Positions 1 through 8,162 of a DNA stretch of 63,496 bases are shown here, piece by piece. Each line of letters begins with the position of its first letter. Within the stretch, counting starts at the first letter, position 1. A program made the translations under genes and the position numbers. Under the pieces are notes generated by a model, which saw only the letters and a list, made by a program, of their open reading frames with translations, was not told the DNA's origin and ran no database searches. The stretch is from Cacconaster sp964598495. Lineage in GTDB: Bacteria > Bacteroidota > Bacteroidia > Bacteroidales > UBA932. Location: positions 1 through 63,496 of the forward strand of contig CAZRBY010000008.1 in the NCBI GenBank assembly GCA_964598495.1. Reading direction: 5' to 3'.

Positions 1-56
1 AACTTTTGTCATAATTTTTCCTGATTTAAGTGTAAACCTATTTCAGGACATGACAC

Positions 57-105
57 GCAACTCGTACCCCGCACCCCGCAACTCGTAACTCGCACCCTGT
101 AACCC
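57..105 (-). repeat. Heptanucleotide tandem array after a stop codon
   Basis: Seven contiguous 7-bp units fill this stretch. On the minus strand the units are variants of GAGTTAC, GAGTTGC, GGGGTGC and GGGGTAC. The array starts two bases after the TAG stop of the FISUMP lipoprotein gene and reads G-rich on that gene's coding strand. The same unit family recurs at 41678-41747. It is not a hairpin terminator, because it has no inverted repeat and no T-run. Confidence 0.85.
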
Positions 106-107
106 GA

Positions 108-1127
108 CTACTTCGCCAACCTAACACACCGTATCGAAGCGCCGAAATGCTCTTTGGAGGTGAAGTTCATCGGGAAGAGGGGACTTTCCTTGTGGATATA
201 GCGGTAGTAGCTTTGGGTCTCATTTTTCTGAGTTGAACTCCACCAGAATGCATATTCGTTGAAGCCCCTGAAAAGGGAGTGGTCATACTGAGTGTTGCCA
301 ATAGGAAGTGCATTCCAACCGACAATGTTGGAGTGGGGATTGTCGGGAGAATAGGGCCAGATCCTTTCACCGTTAAACCGGGCATCCACCGAGAGCTTGT
401 CGCCTAGTCCCTCCCAGTTGTCCACAAATGTCATCTGCTTGCCCGAAACTGCAGTGGCCAGATCAACCCAGTCCTCATTTGTGGGGATAGACCAACCTTT
501 TGGGCAGACACCCTGTGGTCCGCAACCCAGTCCTGATGCACTCTTGCCGCCGGTAGCCTCTTCCCATGTGTAGAAACGTCCGAAGATGGTATGGGTGATT
601 GGTGAGTGCTGGAAAGCAGAGCCCTTTTTGTAGTATGCAAGGTTGCGGACAAACCAGTCGAGGTTGCCTATCTTCACATATTCGTATTCTATGCCGTCGC
701 GCGTATCGACAAAGACTTTATCACTATATTTAAGACCCTTGAGGGATTTTTCACGTCCGATATCCACGGTGGTGACATGCTGTGTGGCTGAAGAGTTGTA
801 ATAGCCTGGAGCTACGGCTATGCCGATAATGGCAAAAGTGCCCAGACTGTCAGGAAATGTGACCGTCACCGTCCGTGCAGACAAAGTGTCGTTGTATGAG
901 GCTCCGAAATACCATTTATATTCAACTTCGGAAGGCTCGGTAATGCCGGAAGCTGTGAGTGTGATTGTCTCGCCGATACCCACGAACGCAGGTATGTCGT
1001 AATCCACAAATCCGCTCATATACAACTTCTCCTCCTCTTCCTCTTCTTTCTTTTCACAGGAAGCACCCACGCCCAAGAGGAGTGCTGACAGTGCCAAAAT
1101 CCAAAGAATTCTGTATCTATTTTCCAT
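108..1127 (-). CDS. FISUMP-domain (Fib_succ_major) lipoprotein
   Basis: This is a predicted surface or periplasmic lipoprotein of 339 residues. Its signal peptide ends in a lipobox (GVGASC, Cys24), followed by a very acidic tether (KKEEEEEEK). Residues about 40-120 look like a beta-sandwich of the Ig/PKD type. The C-terminal half carries the FISUMP pattern: IGNLDWFVRNLAY, a CPKGWSIPTNEDW motif, FWWSS, and a terminal SIRCVRL. The family is abundant in Bacteroidota and Fibrobacter and is usually extracellular, but its molecular role is not established. The ATG start gives a complete signal peptide. It is transcribed away from the ApbE gene. A heptamer array lies directly after its stop. Confidence 0.8.
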   Translation of the reverse strand: MENRYRILWILALSALLLGVGASCEKKEEEEEEKLYMSGFVDYDIPAFVGIGETITLTASGITEPSEVEYKWYFGASYNDTLSARTVTVTFPDSLGTFAIIGIAVAPGYYNSSATQHVTTVDIGREKSLKGLKYSDKVFVDTRDGIEYEYVKIGNLDWFVRNLAYYKKGSAFQHSPITHTIFGRFYTWEEATGGKSASGLGCGPQGVCPKGWSIPTNEDWVDLATAVSGKQMTFVDNWEGLGDKLSVDARFNGERIWPYSPDNPHSNIVGWNALPIGNTQYDHSLFRGFNEYAFWWSSTQKNETQSYYRYIHKESPLFPMNFTSKEHFGASIRCVRLAK

Positions 1128-1195
1128 TGTCCGTTATTTCCAACTCGCAAATATGCGTATTTTTTGGCGCAATAGCAATTTTTGATTTTTTATAG

Positions 1196-1203
1196 TAAAT
1201 TTG
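1196..1203 (+). promoter_or_regulatory. Bacteroidota -7 element upstream of apbE
   Basis: TAAATTTG matches the TAnnTTTG consensus exactly and lies 43 bases before the ApbE ATG. No TTTG is seen at the usual 19-20 bp upstream spacing, so this is a half-supported promoter. Confidence 0.4.
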
Positions 1204-1246
1204 CACCAATTGTTTTGTCATTTCGCCAAAATCGTGCCACCTGCCA

Positions 1247-2281
1247 ATGAACTGCAAAAGCCTATTTACGTCCTTATTGATTGCGATTCTTGCAATTGCA
1301 GGATGTTCGACCGGTAATGGCAGATATGAGCGCATTGAAGGCTATGCCCAGGGAGGGACATTTCATATCATATATTCACTTCCGAAAGGATTAAAGGGTG
1401 CAGTAGTGGAGCAGAGAGTCAATGAACTTCTTGCCGCTATTGACAACTCCCTCTCCGGATACAACAAAGGTTCGCTCCTTTCCCGTTTCAATGCCGGAGA
1501 GGAGATAACTCCCGATTCCCTCTTTATTGAAGTATTCAACCGTTCGAAAGAGATCTGGCTGGAGAGTTCCGGGGCATTCGATCCCTCTGCAGCTCCATTA
1601 TTTGAACTTTGGGGCTTTGGTTTCGGCAATCGCGAGAATGTTACTCAGGAGATCATTGACAGTGTGCTCTTATTTGTGGGTATGGATAAGGTCTCCATCG
1701 AGGGAAGCGGTGATTCGGCAAGAGTGATTAAGGAGCGTCCCGAGGTAAAGCTCAATTTCAACGCCATTGCGCAGGGTTATACTTGCGATGTGATCGCGCG
1801 GGCTCTTGACGGCTTCGGATGCACCGATTATCTGGTTGAAGTGGGCAGAGAGATTGTCTGTAAGGGACTCAGTGCTCGCGGTGATAAATGGAAAGTGGGT
1901 TTGGATAAGCCCTTCGATGCCAATTTTGATGAGGGGACTAATTTACAGGAGATTATTTCCATCTCGGATGGAGCTCTGGTTACCAGCGGCAATTACCGCA
2001 AATTTTATATAGAAAATGGGAAAAAATTTGCTCACACAATAGATCCCTATACCGGTCGTCCGGTGACTCACAATCTTCTTAGTGCATCGGTTATTGCTTC
2101 AGACGGAGCTACTGCCGACGCCTATGCAACCTGGATGATGGTAATAGGAGAGGAAAAGGCGCGGGAATTGGCTTTGCAGCGCAATGATATCGAAGCTTAT
2201 CTTGTCTATGGCGAGCAGGATTCGATGAAGGTATGGCACTCAGATGGATTTCCCATTTATTCAAATGAGTTTAAAAAATAA
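1247..2281 (+). CDS. apbE: FAD:protein FMN transferase (ApbE), lipoprotein
   Basis: ApbE attaches FMN covalently to a Thr/Ser of exported flavoproteins such as the NqrB/NqrC and RnfD/RnfG subunits, using FAD as donor. The protein has 344 residues. A lipoprotein signal peptide ends in AIAGC (Cys20), placing the enzyme in the periplasm. Family motifs are visible in order: a DPSAAPL segment near residue 105, NFNAIAQGYTCD, SDGALVTSGNYRKF, AHTIDPYTGRPV, and the Mg-binding SDGATADAYAT near the C terminus. It is a stand-alone gene here, with no nqr or rnf genes in the window, so its substrate must be encoded elsewhere. Confidence 0.93.
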   Translation: MNCKSLFTSLLIAILAIAGCSTGNGRYERIEGYAQGGTFHIIYSLPKGLKGAVVEQRVNELLAAIDNSLSGYNKGSLLSRFNAGEEITPDSLFIEVFNRSKEIWLESSGAFDPSAAPLFELWGFGFGNRENVTQEIIDSVLLFVGMDKVSIEGSGDSARVIKERPEVKLNFNAIAQGYTCDVIARALDGFGCTDYLVEVGREIVCKGLSARGDKWKVGLDKPFDANFDEGTNLQEIISISDGALVTSGNYRKFYIENGKKFAHTIDPYTGRPVTHNLLSASVIASDGATADAYATWMMVIGEEKARELALQRNDIEAYLVYGEQDSMKVWHSDGFPIYSNEFKK

Positions 2282-2290
2282 AATTTCATA

Positions 2291-2340
2291 CGTTTGAAAA
2301 CACTTAGAAACGCTTGAAAATATGTTAAAACGCACATTTT
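2291..2340. repeat. 10-bp-period degenerate direct repeat in intergenic leader
   Basis: Four 10-mers in exact register resemble CGCTTGAAAA (copies begin at 2291, 2301, 2311 and 2321), and a fifth, weaker copy begins at 2331. The period equals about one helical turn. The block ends 30 bases before the start of the amidohydrolase gene. It could be a regulator-binding array or chance low complexity. Confidence 0.45.
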
Positions 2341-2369
2341 AACCAAAATGAAATTCAACAACACACAAT

Positions 2370-4025
2370 ATGGAAAGACGAGATTTTATTAGAACCACTC
2401 TCATAGGGGCTGCCGCACTTGGTGTCGGTTTTTACGGAGGTCGCAAAATCGGCATCAAACAGCCTTTTGAGACAATAATCAAAAACGGAGTCATCTACAC
2501 CGGTGACGGTAAAGCACCGATAAAGGGCGATATCGGAATTCGTGACGGCCGTATTGCAGCCATTGGAACTCTCGGCGACAATGCCGACTTCATCCTCGAT
2601 GCAAAAGGGCTTGCCATATCTCCGGGATGGATTGACATTCACACTCACACCGACACAAATCTCTTTCTTGCCCCGAAGGGCGACAGCCGTATATTCCAGG
2701 GTATCACCACTGATATCGGAGGTAATTGCGGCGATTCACCTTTTCCCTATTCCGATGCACACTACGAAGCAAATAAAGATTCTCTCAGGCACGGATATCC
2801 CTTCTGGCAGGATATCGACGGATTTTATGACGCATACCGTAAACAGGGTATAGGTATCAACTATGGTAGTTTTGTGGGTCAGGGTCAGCTCCGTTCCGCC
2901 GTTATCGGCGACAATAATATCCCTGCCACTCCCGAGACGTTGGCAAAGTTGTGCTCCATCCTGGATCGGGAGATGGAGATGGGTGCTGTCGGCATCTCAT
3001 TGGGCCTTGAATATGCTCCAAGTTCTTATGCCTCAGACGAAGAGTTGATTGAACTCTGCAAAGTTGTTGCAAAACACGACGGTCTTTATGCAATACACAT
3101 GCGCAACGAAGATGATTTTGTAGAGGAGTCACTCAAGGATGCAATCCGTATCGCAAGAGAGTCGGGAGCCCGTCTGCAGGTATCTCACCTCAAGGCTCAG
3201 AATGCGGCCAACTGGCACAAAATGCCGACACTCCTCGCAATGATCGATCAGGCCAAGGCAGAGGGCATAGATATAGCTTTTGACCGCTATCCCTATATAG
3301 CATTCTCTACCTCACTGTCCTCTTTTATTCCTCTCAACGACAGGCAGGGTTCTTCGGAGGATGTGCTTGCACGTCTGACCGATGATGTAAAAGCAGCGGA
3401 AATCGGCAGATACGCTGAAAGTCGCATAAAACGTCTTGGAGGCCCTCAGAACGTACTCATTGCCACCTGCCGTGCGGAGGGGAACTCACGGTATTCAGGT
3501 AAAAATGTGGCTGAGTGTTGCCAGATTTCAGGAATGGAGGTATGGCCGATGATCAGACACCTGCTCATTTCCGAGAAGCTAAATGTCCAGATGGCAGGAT
3601 TTGCCATGAAAGAGGAGAATATTCAGATGGAGTATCGTCATCCGCTCTCGATGCCGGGCTCAGACGGCAGCGTCTATTCTCCGGAGGGACCGCTAAGCGA
3701 AAGCATCCCGCACCCCCGCTCTTATGGCAGCTTCCCCCGTTTCTTCGGCAAATATGTTCGTGAGGATAAGATTCTGGATCTGGCCACCGCTGTTCATAAG
3801 TGCAGTGCACTGCCCGCTTCACGCCTCAAACTCAAGGAGCGCGGACTTCTGATCCCCGGATATTGGGCGGATGTGGTAGTCTTCAATCCAGATACGATTG
3901 AGGAAAGAAGCACCTACGATAATCCCCACCAATTCCCAATCGGTATTGAACATGTATTTGTCAATGGTGTCTGGACGATAAAAGAGGGTTCGCACACCGG
4001 CAAACTCGCGGGAGTAATCGTATAA
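2370..4025 (+). CDS. Tat-exported N-acyl-D-amino-acid deacylase-like amidohydrolase
   Basis: This 551-residue protein belongs to the metal-dependent amidohydrolase family of N-acyl-D-amino-acid deacylases (D-aminoacylase, dihydroorotase-like fold). It starts with a twin-arginine signal (RRDFIRTT, then a hydrophobic stretch), which suggests folded export to the periplasm. Metal-site motifs are present: DIHTHTDTN near residue 90, HMRNEDD near 245, VSHLKAQN near 272, and MPGSDGS near 430. The C-terminal RGLLIPGYWADVVVF closes the small beta-sandwich. D-aminoacylases release D-amino acids from N-acyl forms. Here a cell-wall or peptide scavenging role is inference, and the exact substrate is unknown. 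It is convergent with PhoH. Confidence 0.82.
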   Translation: MERRDFIRTTLIGAAALGVGFYGGRKIGIKQPFETIIKNGVIYTGDGKAPIKGDIGIRDGRIAAIGTLGDNADFILDAKGLAISPGWIDIHTHTDTNLFLAPKGDSRIFQGITTDIGGNCGDSPFPYSDAHYEANKDSLRHGYPFWQDIDGFYDAYRKQGIGINYGSFVGQGQLRSAVIGDNNIPATPETLAKLCSILDREMEMGAVGISLGLEYAPSSYASDEELIELCKVVAKHDGLYAIHMRNEDDFVEESLKDAIRIARESGARLQVSHLKAQNAANWHKMPTLLAMIDQAKAEGIDIAFDRYPYIAFSTSLSSFIPLNDRQGSSEDVLARLTDDVKAAEIGRYAESRIKRLGGPQNVLIATCRAEGNSRYSGKNVAECCQISGMEVWPMIRHLLISEKLNVQMAGFAMKEENIQMEYRHPLSMPGSDGSVYSPEGPLSESIPHPRSYGSFPRFFGKYVREDKILDLATAVHKCSALPASRLKLKERGLLIPGYWADVVVFNPDTIEERSTYDNPHQFPIGIEHVFVNGVWTIKEGSHTGKLAGVIV

Positions 4026-4077
4026 TTAATTCGACTTATTTTTCGGTATTATCCCCTGCTTTCAGTTTTTAGCGTAG

Positions 4078-5049
4078 TTAACGTTTTTCGCCCCTCTCGT
4101 ATTTTTCGAAGGCATCTACAATTTTTGTGACGATGGGGTGGCGGACGATGTCGTCGCGGTCAAATTCTATGACGCTGATGCCGCGGATATTTTTGACGAT
4201 TTCGATACCGCGCACAAGACCGCTGGCGCGCTTGTCGGGGAGATCTATTTGGGTAGCATCTCCGGTCACAATAAACTTGGCGTCACATCCCATACGTGTG
4301 AGAAACATTTTGAGTTGGCCAAGCGAAGTATTTTGGGCCTCGTCTAAGATTACAAAAGCTCTGTCGAGCGTACGTCCCCTCATATATGCGAGCGGCGCAA
4401 TTTGAATTGTTCCCTCTTCCATAAGCGAATGGAGACGCTTTGCGGGGATCATATCCCCAAGTGCATCATAAAGAGGCTGGAGATAGGGGTCAAGTTTTTC
4501 TTTGAGGTCACCAGGCAAAAAGCCGAGTCTTTCACCTGCCTCTACAGCCGGACGGGTAAGTATCAGACGTTTCACTTCGCGATTTTTTAGTGCCCTTACG
4601 GCCAGGGCGATGGCTGTATAGGTCTTACCCGTACCTGCAGGTCCCAGAGCAAACAGCAGGTCATTGTTGTAATACTCTTTAACCAGACGTTTCTGGTTTT
4701 TAGTGCGTGCTTTGATGGCACGACCGTCGTTACTGTAGACGATGATGTAATCCTCGTCGTCATGCATTTCAACTTTGCCTGTTTCTGCAGAAATAATCCT
4801 CTCAAGGCAGACCTGTTCCATGTCATATTCGGTCAGCGCACCTTTTATGCGGCATATCTTCATCACTTTTTCCAGTTTTTCCTCAAAGAGACGGATCTCC
4901 TCTGCAGGCCCCGTAACATAGACTTCCGCACCTCTGGCGACAACTTTTACTTTAGGGAAGAAGGATGTGAGGAGGTCGAAATTTCTGTTGTTGACCCCGT
5001 AAAAATCTATTGGATTGACATCTTTCAGTAAAATGGTTTTTTCAATCAT
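4078..5049 (-). CDS. phoH: PhoH family ATPase
   Basis: PhoH-like proteins are cytoplasmic P-loop ATPases related to the helicase domain of RecD-type enzymes and are linked to RNA metabolism. The 323 residues begin with a KH-like region (about 20-95). The Walker A GPAGTGKT follows near residue 137 and Walker B VILDEAQN near 235, with GDATQIDLP as a sensor motif. The length is typical for the short PhoH/YbeZ class. YbeZ is often next to ybeY, but no ybeY is present here. The ATG lies inside the end of the CapA-like gene (8-bp overlap), so it is the last gene of a DUF389-CapA-PhoH unit. Confidence 0.92.
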   Translation of the reverse strand: MIEKTILLKDVNPIDFYGVNNRNFDLLTSFFPKVKVVARGAEVYVTGPAEEIRLFEEKLEKVMKICRIKGALTEYDMEQVCLERIISAETGKVEMHDDEDYIIVYSNDGRAIKARTKNQKRLVKEYYNNDLLFALGPAGTGKTYTAIALAVRALKNREVKRLILTRPAVEAGERLGFLPGDLKEKLDPYLQPLYDALGDMIPAKRLHSLMEEGTIQIAPLAYMRGRTLDRAFVILDEAQNTSLGQLKMFLTRMGCDAKFIVTGDATQIDLPDKRASGLVRGIEIVKNIRGISVIEFDRDDIVRHPIVTKIVDAFEKYERGEKR

Positions 5050-6202
5050 ATATGTATTTTATTCTTTTTCCGGTAGTGTCTATTCCAAATTTCTTGACAA
5101 TCGCATTCCATTCGCGAACCATTTTACCATACTGTCCCTCCTTGAATTCCTTTTTTTTGTCAAGGTACTCCATTATTGGGACTACCGTATAGTTTCGCTC
5201 CAGTTTGTTGGTCCTTGCACACCACCAGTAATCTATATTCGGAGGAAGAAGGGCAATAGTCGAGTCGGGTCTTCTTTTGAGCCGCAACTCATAGACCATA
5301 CCGATTTGTCCGTAGGCGATGCTCATATTGGAAACAAAGTTGCCAAGTGAGTAAGCGGTAGCGTGAAGCGTATCATACTCGCATTTCTGCACTACATGCG
5401 GATGTGTGCCTACAATTGCATGGACTCCATAGCGGTAGAGACTGTCCCGCCATTTGCGCTGCGTAGCCGATTCTGTGAGCCGGTACTCTTCTCCCCAATG
5501 AGGAGCGGCAATGATGAATTCCGCACCTCTCGCAATGGCCCTTTCCACCAGCCCTCTGATCTGCGTGGTGTCCATCATGTTGACGATATAGGGTTCGGGC
5601 AGCTTAAAGCCGTTGAGGCCGTATGTAAAGTTTATGATAGCTACGCAAATACCTCCGATGGAATCAATAAAGGGGTTGCAATGATACTCCTCCTCTGCAT
5701 CCGCATAGAAGCCGGTATAGGCTATTCCCTCCCTGCGGAGAATGGCCCTGGTGCTGTCAATTCCCTCTTTGCCTTTGTCGAGCAGATGGTTGTTGGCTTT
5801 GAGAAACAAATCGATGCCGCTGTTCCGAGCCTCTATATCGAGGGATGATGGGGCCGAAAAAATTGGATACCCCGAAAAAGGCGTGACTCCAGTAGGATAT
5901 TCCATGTTAGCCACCACAAAGTCGGCTGAATCAAAAAGTGGTTTTATGTGCTTGAAGTAGGAGGAAAAATCGTAGTCATAGGGATTGGATGCATTGCCGT
6001 CGCTGATAAGTGCGGTCTCCAACTGGAGCATGTGGGCCATCACATCTCCGATGAAAAGAATTCTGACAGTATCATCCGCAGTCGGCGCTACTGAAATGGG
6101 AGGGGCTCCGTCTGCCTGATATGCCGTTTCGCGCTGAGGAACAATCAGTGAGAGCAGTGCCGGTATTACGACTAAAAAAATTGTAAATCTTACTACTTTC
6201 AC
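5042..6202 (-). CDS. CapA-family (PGA_cap) metallophosphoesterase-like protein
   Basis: This 386-residue protein has one N-terminal membrane helix or signal (residues 1-22) and a PGA_cap domain. The calcineurin-like fold residues are visible: FIGDVMAH, VVANMEYP, LKANNHLLDKG, AAPHWGEEY and VGTHPHVVQ. CapA is needed for poly-gamma-glutamate capsule formation in Bacillus, but most Bacteroidota members sit without capB/capC, as here, so a capsule role should not be assumed. It starts at GTG, sharing GTGA with the stop of the DUF389 gene, which points to translational coupling. Confidence 0.85.
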   Translation of the reverse strand: MKVVRFTIFLVVIPALLSLIVPQRETAYQADGAPPISVAPTADDTVRILFIGDVMAHMLQLETALISDGNASNPYDYDFSSYFKHIKPLFDSADFVVANMEYPTGVTPFSGYPIFSAPSSLDIEARNSGIDLFLKANNHLLDKGKEGIDSTRAILRREGIAYTGFYADAEEEYHCNPFIDSIGGICVAIINFTYGLNGFKLPEPYIVNMMDTTQIRGLVERAIARGAEFIIAAPHWGEEYRLTESATQRKWRDSLYRYGVHAIVGTHPHVVQKCEYDTLHATAYSLGNFVSNMSIAYGQIGMVYELRLKRRPDSTIALLPPNIDYWWCARTNKLERNYTVVPIMEYLDKKKEFKEGQYGKMVREWNAIVKKFGIDTTGKRIKYIYD

Positions 6203-7536
6203 CGCCTATCTTGTATAACTGTAATATTCTCAGTCTCCAAGCGTACACATAGCCATTTTTGGAGTTTGGCGACAACATCGTTGCTCACCGGCTCTTTCCA
6301 CTGAACAAGCACAAAGATACGTTCTGTCTCCTTGAGGCTGTCAAGCATTACCTCGCTGCCTCTGGACATGCTGAATCCAGTCAGATTCGGATATTGGGTC
6401 AGCAGTTCCTTTGCAATCTGTGCTACCGGCAACTCTTTACCGCGTAAGGCCCGTAATTCTTTCTCTAGTTGTGCCAGCAAATCCTCACGCTGCTTTATTT
6501 CCATGTCGCTCCTCTCGAAGAAACTCTTCATTAATTCAGATTCGGAAAGTTCATCACGTGTGAAGGGGTTTTCAATTATGGTCAACTGATCACGTCCTAT
6601 GCCGCAGCTTTCAGCGGAACGGTAGAGTAATTCCTTATCGGATGAGCCAAGAGGTTCTCCGGCCACATAGATACTTAATGTGCCGGTCATTTTTTCATGT
6701 TTAATCTCGTGGTCGTAGATATAGCTCTTGCTGAAACTCTTATTCTGTGAAATGAATTCACGCACGTTCTGACTGAATCGATTCTCCTGAATTACCATTA
6801 TGGCAGAGATAATGCTGGGGACAATCAACACCAATGTAAATGCGAATATGGTACCGGATACCTTTTTCTGTTTGGTACTGTCGGAAACTTTGATAAGCGG
6901 GAATTTGAGGTATTTGACAAGCAGGAATGTTGCCAGAGCAATGAATACTCCGTTTATAAAGAAGAGATATAGAGCCCCTATCGCGTACTTGAGCTGTAGT
7001 GTGGCAATACCGTATCCTATGGTGCATAGAGGAGGCATAAGTGCGGTAGCGATGGCCACTCCCGATATTACAGTGCCCTTTTCCTTACGGGAAGTCTCCA
7101 GTATGACGGCAAAGCCACCGAAAAGCGCAATCAGGACATCATAAATTGTGGGGTTAGTCCTGGCAAGCAGTTCTGTAGGATTGTCCATTTGTAGTGGGCT
7201 GACCAGAAAATAGAGCGTTGAGGCCATGATGCTGATGAGCACCATTATGCCGAGATGTTTCAGCGACTCTTTAAGGAGCGAGGTATCGTTTGTACCCAGT
7301 CCAAGTCCGAAACCCATCATGGGTCCCATCAGAGGGCAGATTAGCATCGCACCTATGATTACGGGTATGGAGTTGACGTTAAGTCCTATGGAAGCAACAA
7401 TAATGGCTGCAGCCAAAATCCATACATTTGATCCTTTAAAATAGATACTGTTGCGGATACTTTCAGAAGCAATTGCCCAGTCGACATCTCTCGAGATATT
7501 GACTATCTCCTTAAAACGTGTTCTGAATTTGTTCAT
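6199..7536 (-). CDS. DUF389 membrane protein
   Basis: This is an integral membrane protein of 445 residues of the DUF389 family. A short cytoplasmic N terminus is followed by six or so hydrophobic helices between residues 35 and 255. The conserved GAMLICPLMGPMMGFGLG and GVAIATALMPPLCTIGYG segments are hallmarks of the family. The C-terminal half is soluble and includes a coiled coil (about 345-375). Its function is unknown; transport or sensing has been suggested for the family. The frame is open far upstream, but conservation begins at MNKFRTRF, so I use the ATG at 7536. It is the first gene of the unit that continues into CapA and PhoH. Confidence 0.85.
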   Translation of the reverse strand: MNKFRTRFKEIVNISRDVDWAIASESIRNSIYFKGSNVWILAAAIIVASIGLNVNSIPVIIGAMLICPLMGPMMGFGLGLGTNDTSLLKESLKHLGIMVLISIMASTLYFLVSPLQMDNPTELLARTNPTIYDVLIALFGGFAVILETSRKEKGTVISGVAIATALMPPLCTIGYGIATLQLKYAIGALYLFFINGVFIALATFLLVKYLKFPLIKVSDSTKQKKVSGTIFAFTLVLIVPSIISAIMVIQENRFSQNVREFISQNKSFSKSYIYDHEIKHEKMTGTLSIYVAGEPLGSSDKELLYRSAESCGIGRDQLTIIENPFTRDELSESELMKSFFERSDMEIKQREDLLAQLEKELRALRGKELPVAQIAKELLTQYPNLTGFSMSRGSEVMLDSLKETERIFVLVQWKEPVSNDVVAKLQKWLCVRLETENITVIQDRR

Positions 7537-7573
7537 AAAAAAGTTTTTCTCGAAAGGTAAAGATAGGAAATTT

Positions 7574-7604
7574 TTTGCTTTTCCTCTATAAATGATTATT
7601 TTTG
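7574..7604 (+). promoter_or_regulatory. Promoter of the SPOR lipoprotein gene
   Basis: A TTTG at 7574-7577 and TATTTTTG at 7597-7604 are separated by 19 bp, an ideal Bacteroidota promoter. The ATG at 7658 leaves a leader of about 45 bases. The element lies in the gap between divergent genes. Confidence 0.75.
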
Positions 7605-7657
7605 TATGATAGCAATAATATACCGAAACATACTTAACCAACATTATTCCGTTGACC

Positions 7658-8125
7658 ATGAAACCGATCAAGATTGTAACCATTCTACTAACCGCATCAC
7701 TGCTTTTCAGCGGATGCGACTTTTTCCGTTCCATATTGGGCAAGCCCACATCCAAAGAGATTGAGGCTGCCAGGATTGAGCAAGAGGCGAAAGAGGCTGC
7801 CAGGAGGGACTCCATAGCAAAGGCAGAAGAGCTGGCGCGTCTCGCAGCTGAGGCGGCTCGTCCGGTGTACTCAAACTATTATGTTATAATGGGCTGTTAT
7901 AAGATTCCTTCTAATGCACAACGTTACAAAGCTAAACTTGAGGCAAGAGGATATGATGTAACGGAGCTCCGTTTCAAAAACGGATATGATGTGCTGGCTG
8001 TTCAGGGTTCAGAGTCATTCCGCGAAGCATACAAACATTGGTACACTATGCTGGAGAGGGGAGATGAGCCTTACGATATGTGGATCTACCAGACCTCCAT
8101 GGGACTGCACGAAGTGCAAAAGTAA
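7658..8125 (+). CDS. SPOR-domain lipoprotein
   Basis: This is a 155-residue lipoprotein with a signal peptide ending LLFSGC. A charged Ala/Glu/Arg-rich helix (about residues 30-68) precedes a SPOR domain (about 70-150) beginning NYYVIMGCYK. SPOR domains bind denuded glycan strands of peptidoglycan, mainly at division sites. The protein is therefore probably a periplasmic envelope protein tied to septal wall. A TTG six bases upstream would add two residues; the ATG is preferred because it starts a normal signal peptide. It lies 37 bp before gcvT on the same strand. Confidence 0.85.
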   Translation: MKPIKIVTILLTASLLFSGCDFFRSILGKPTSKEIEAARIEQEAKEAARRDSIAKAEELARLAAEAARPVYSNYYVIMGCYKIPSNAQRYKAKLEARGYDVTELRFKNGYDVLAVQGSESFREAYKHWYTMLERGDEPYDMWIYQTSMGLHEVQK

Positions 8126-8162
8126 ATCAGATAATATCTATAAAACACAATAAAAGCAATAA

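Noticed and set aside
5042..6202. Poly-gamma-glutamate capsule operon
   Set aside because: Only the CapA-like protein is present; no capB or capC is nearby.
7537..7815. 93-codon N-terminal extension of the DUF389 frame
   Set aside because: It crosses the promoter and start of the divergent SPOR gene, and conservation begins at MNKFRTRF.
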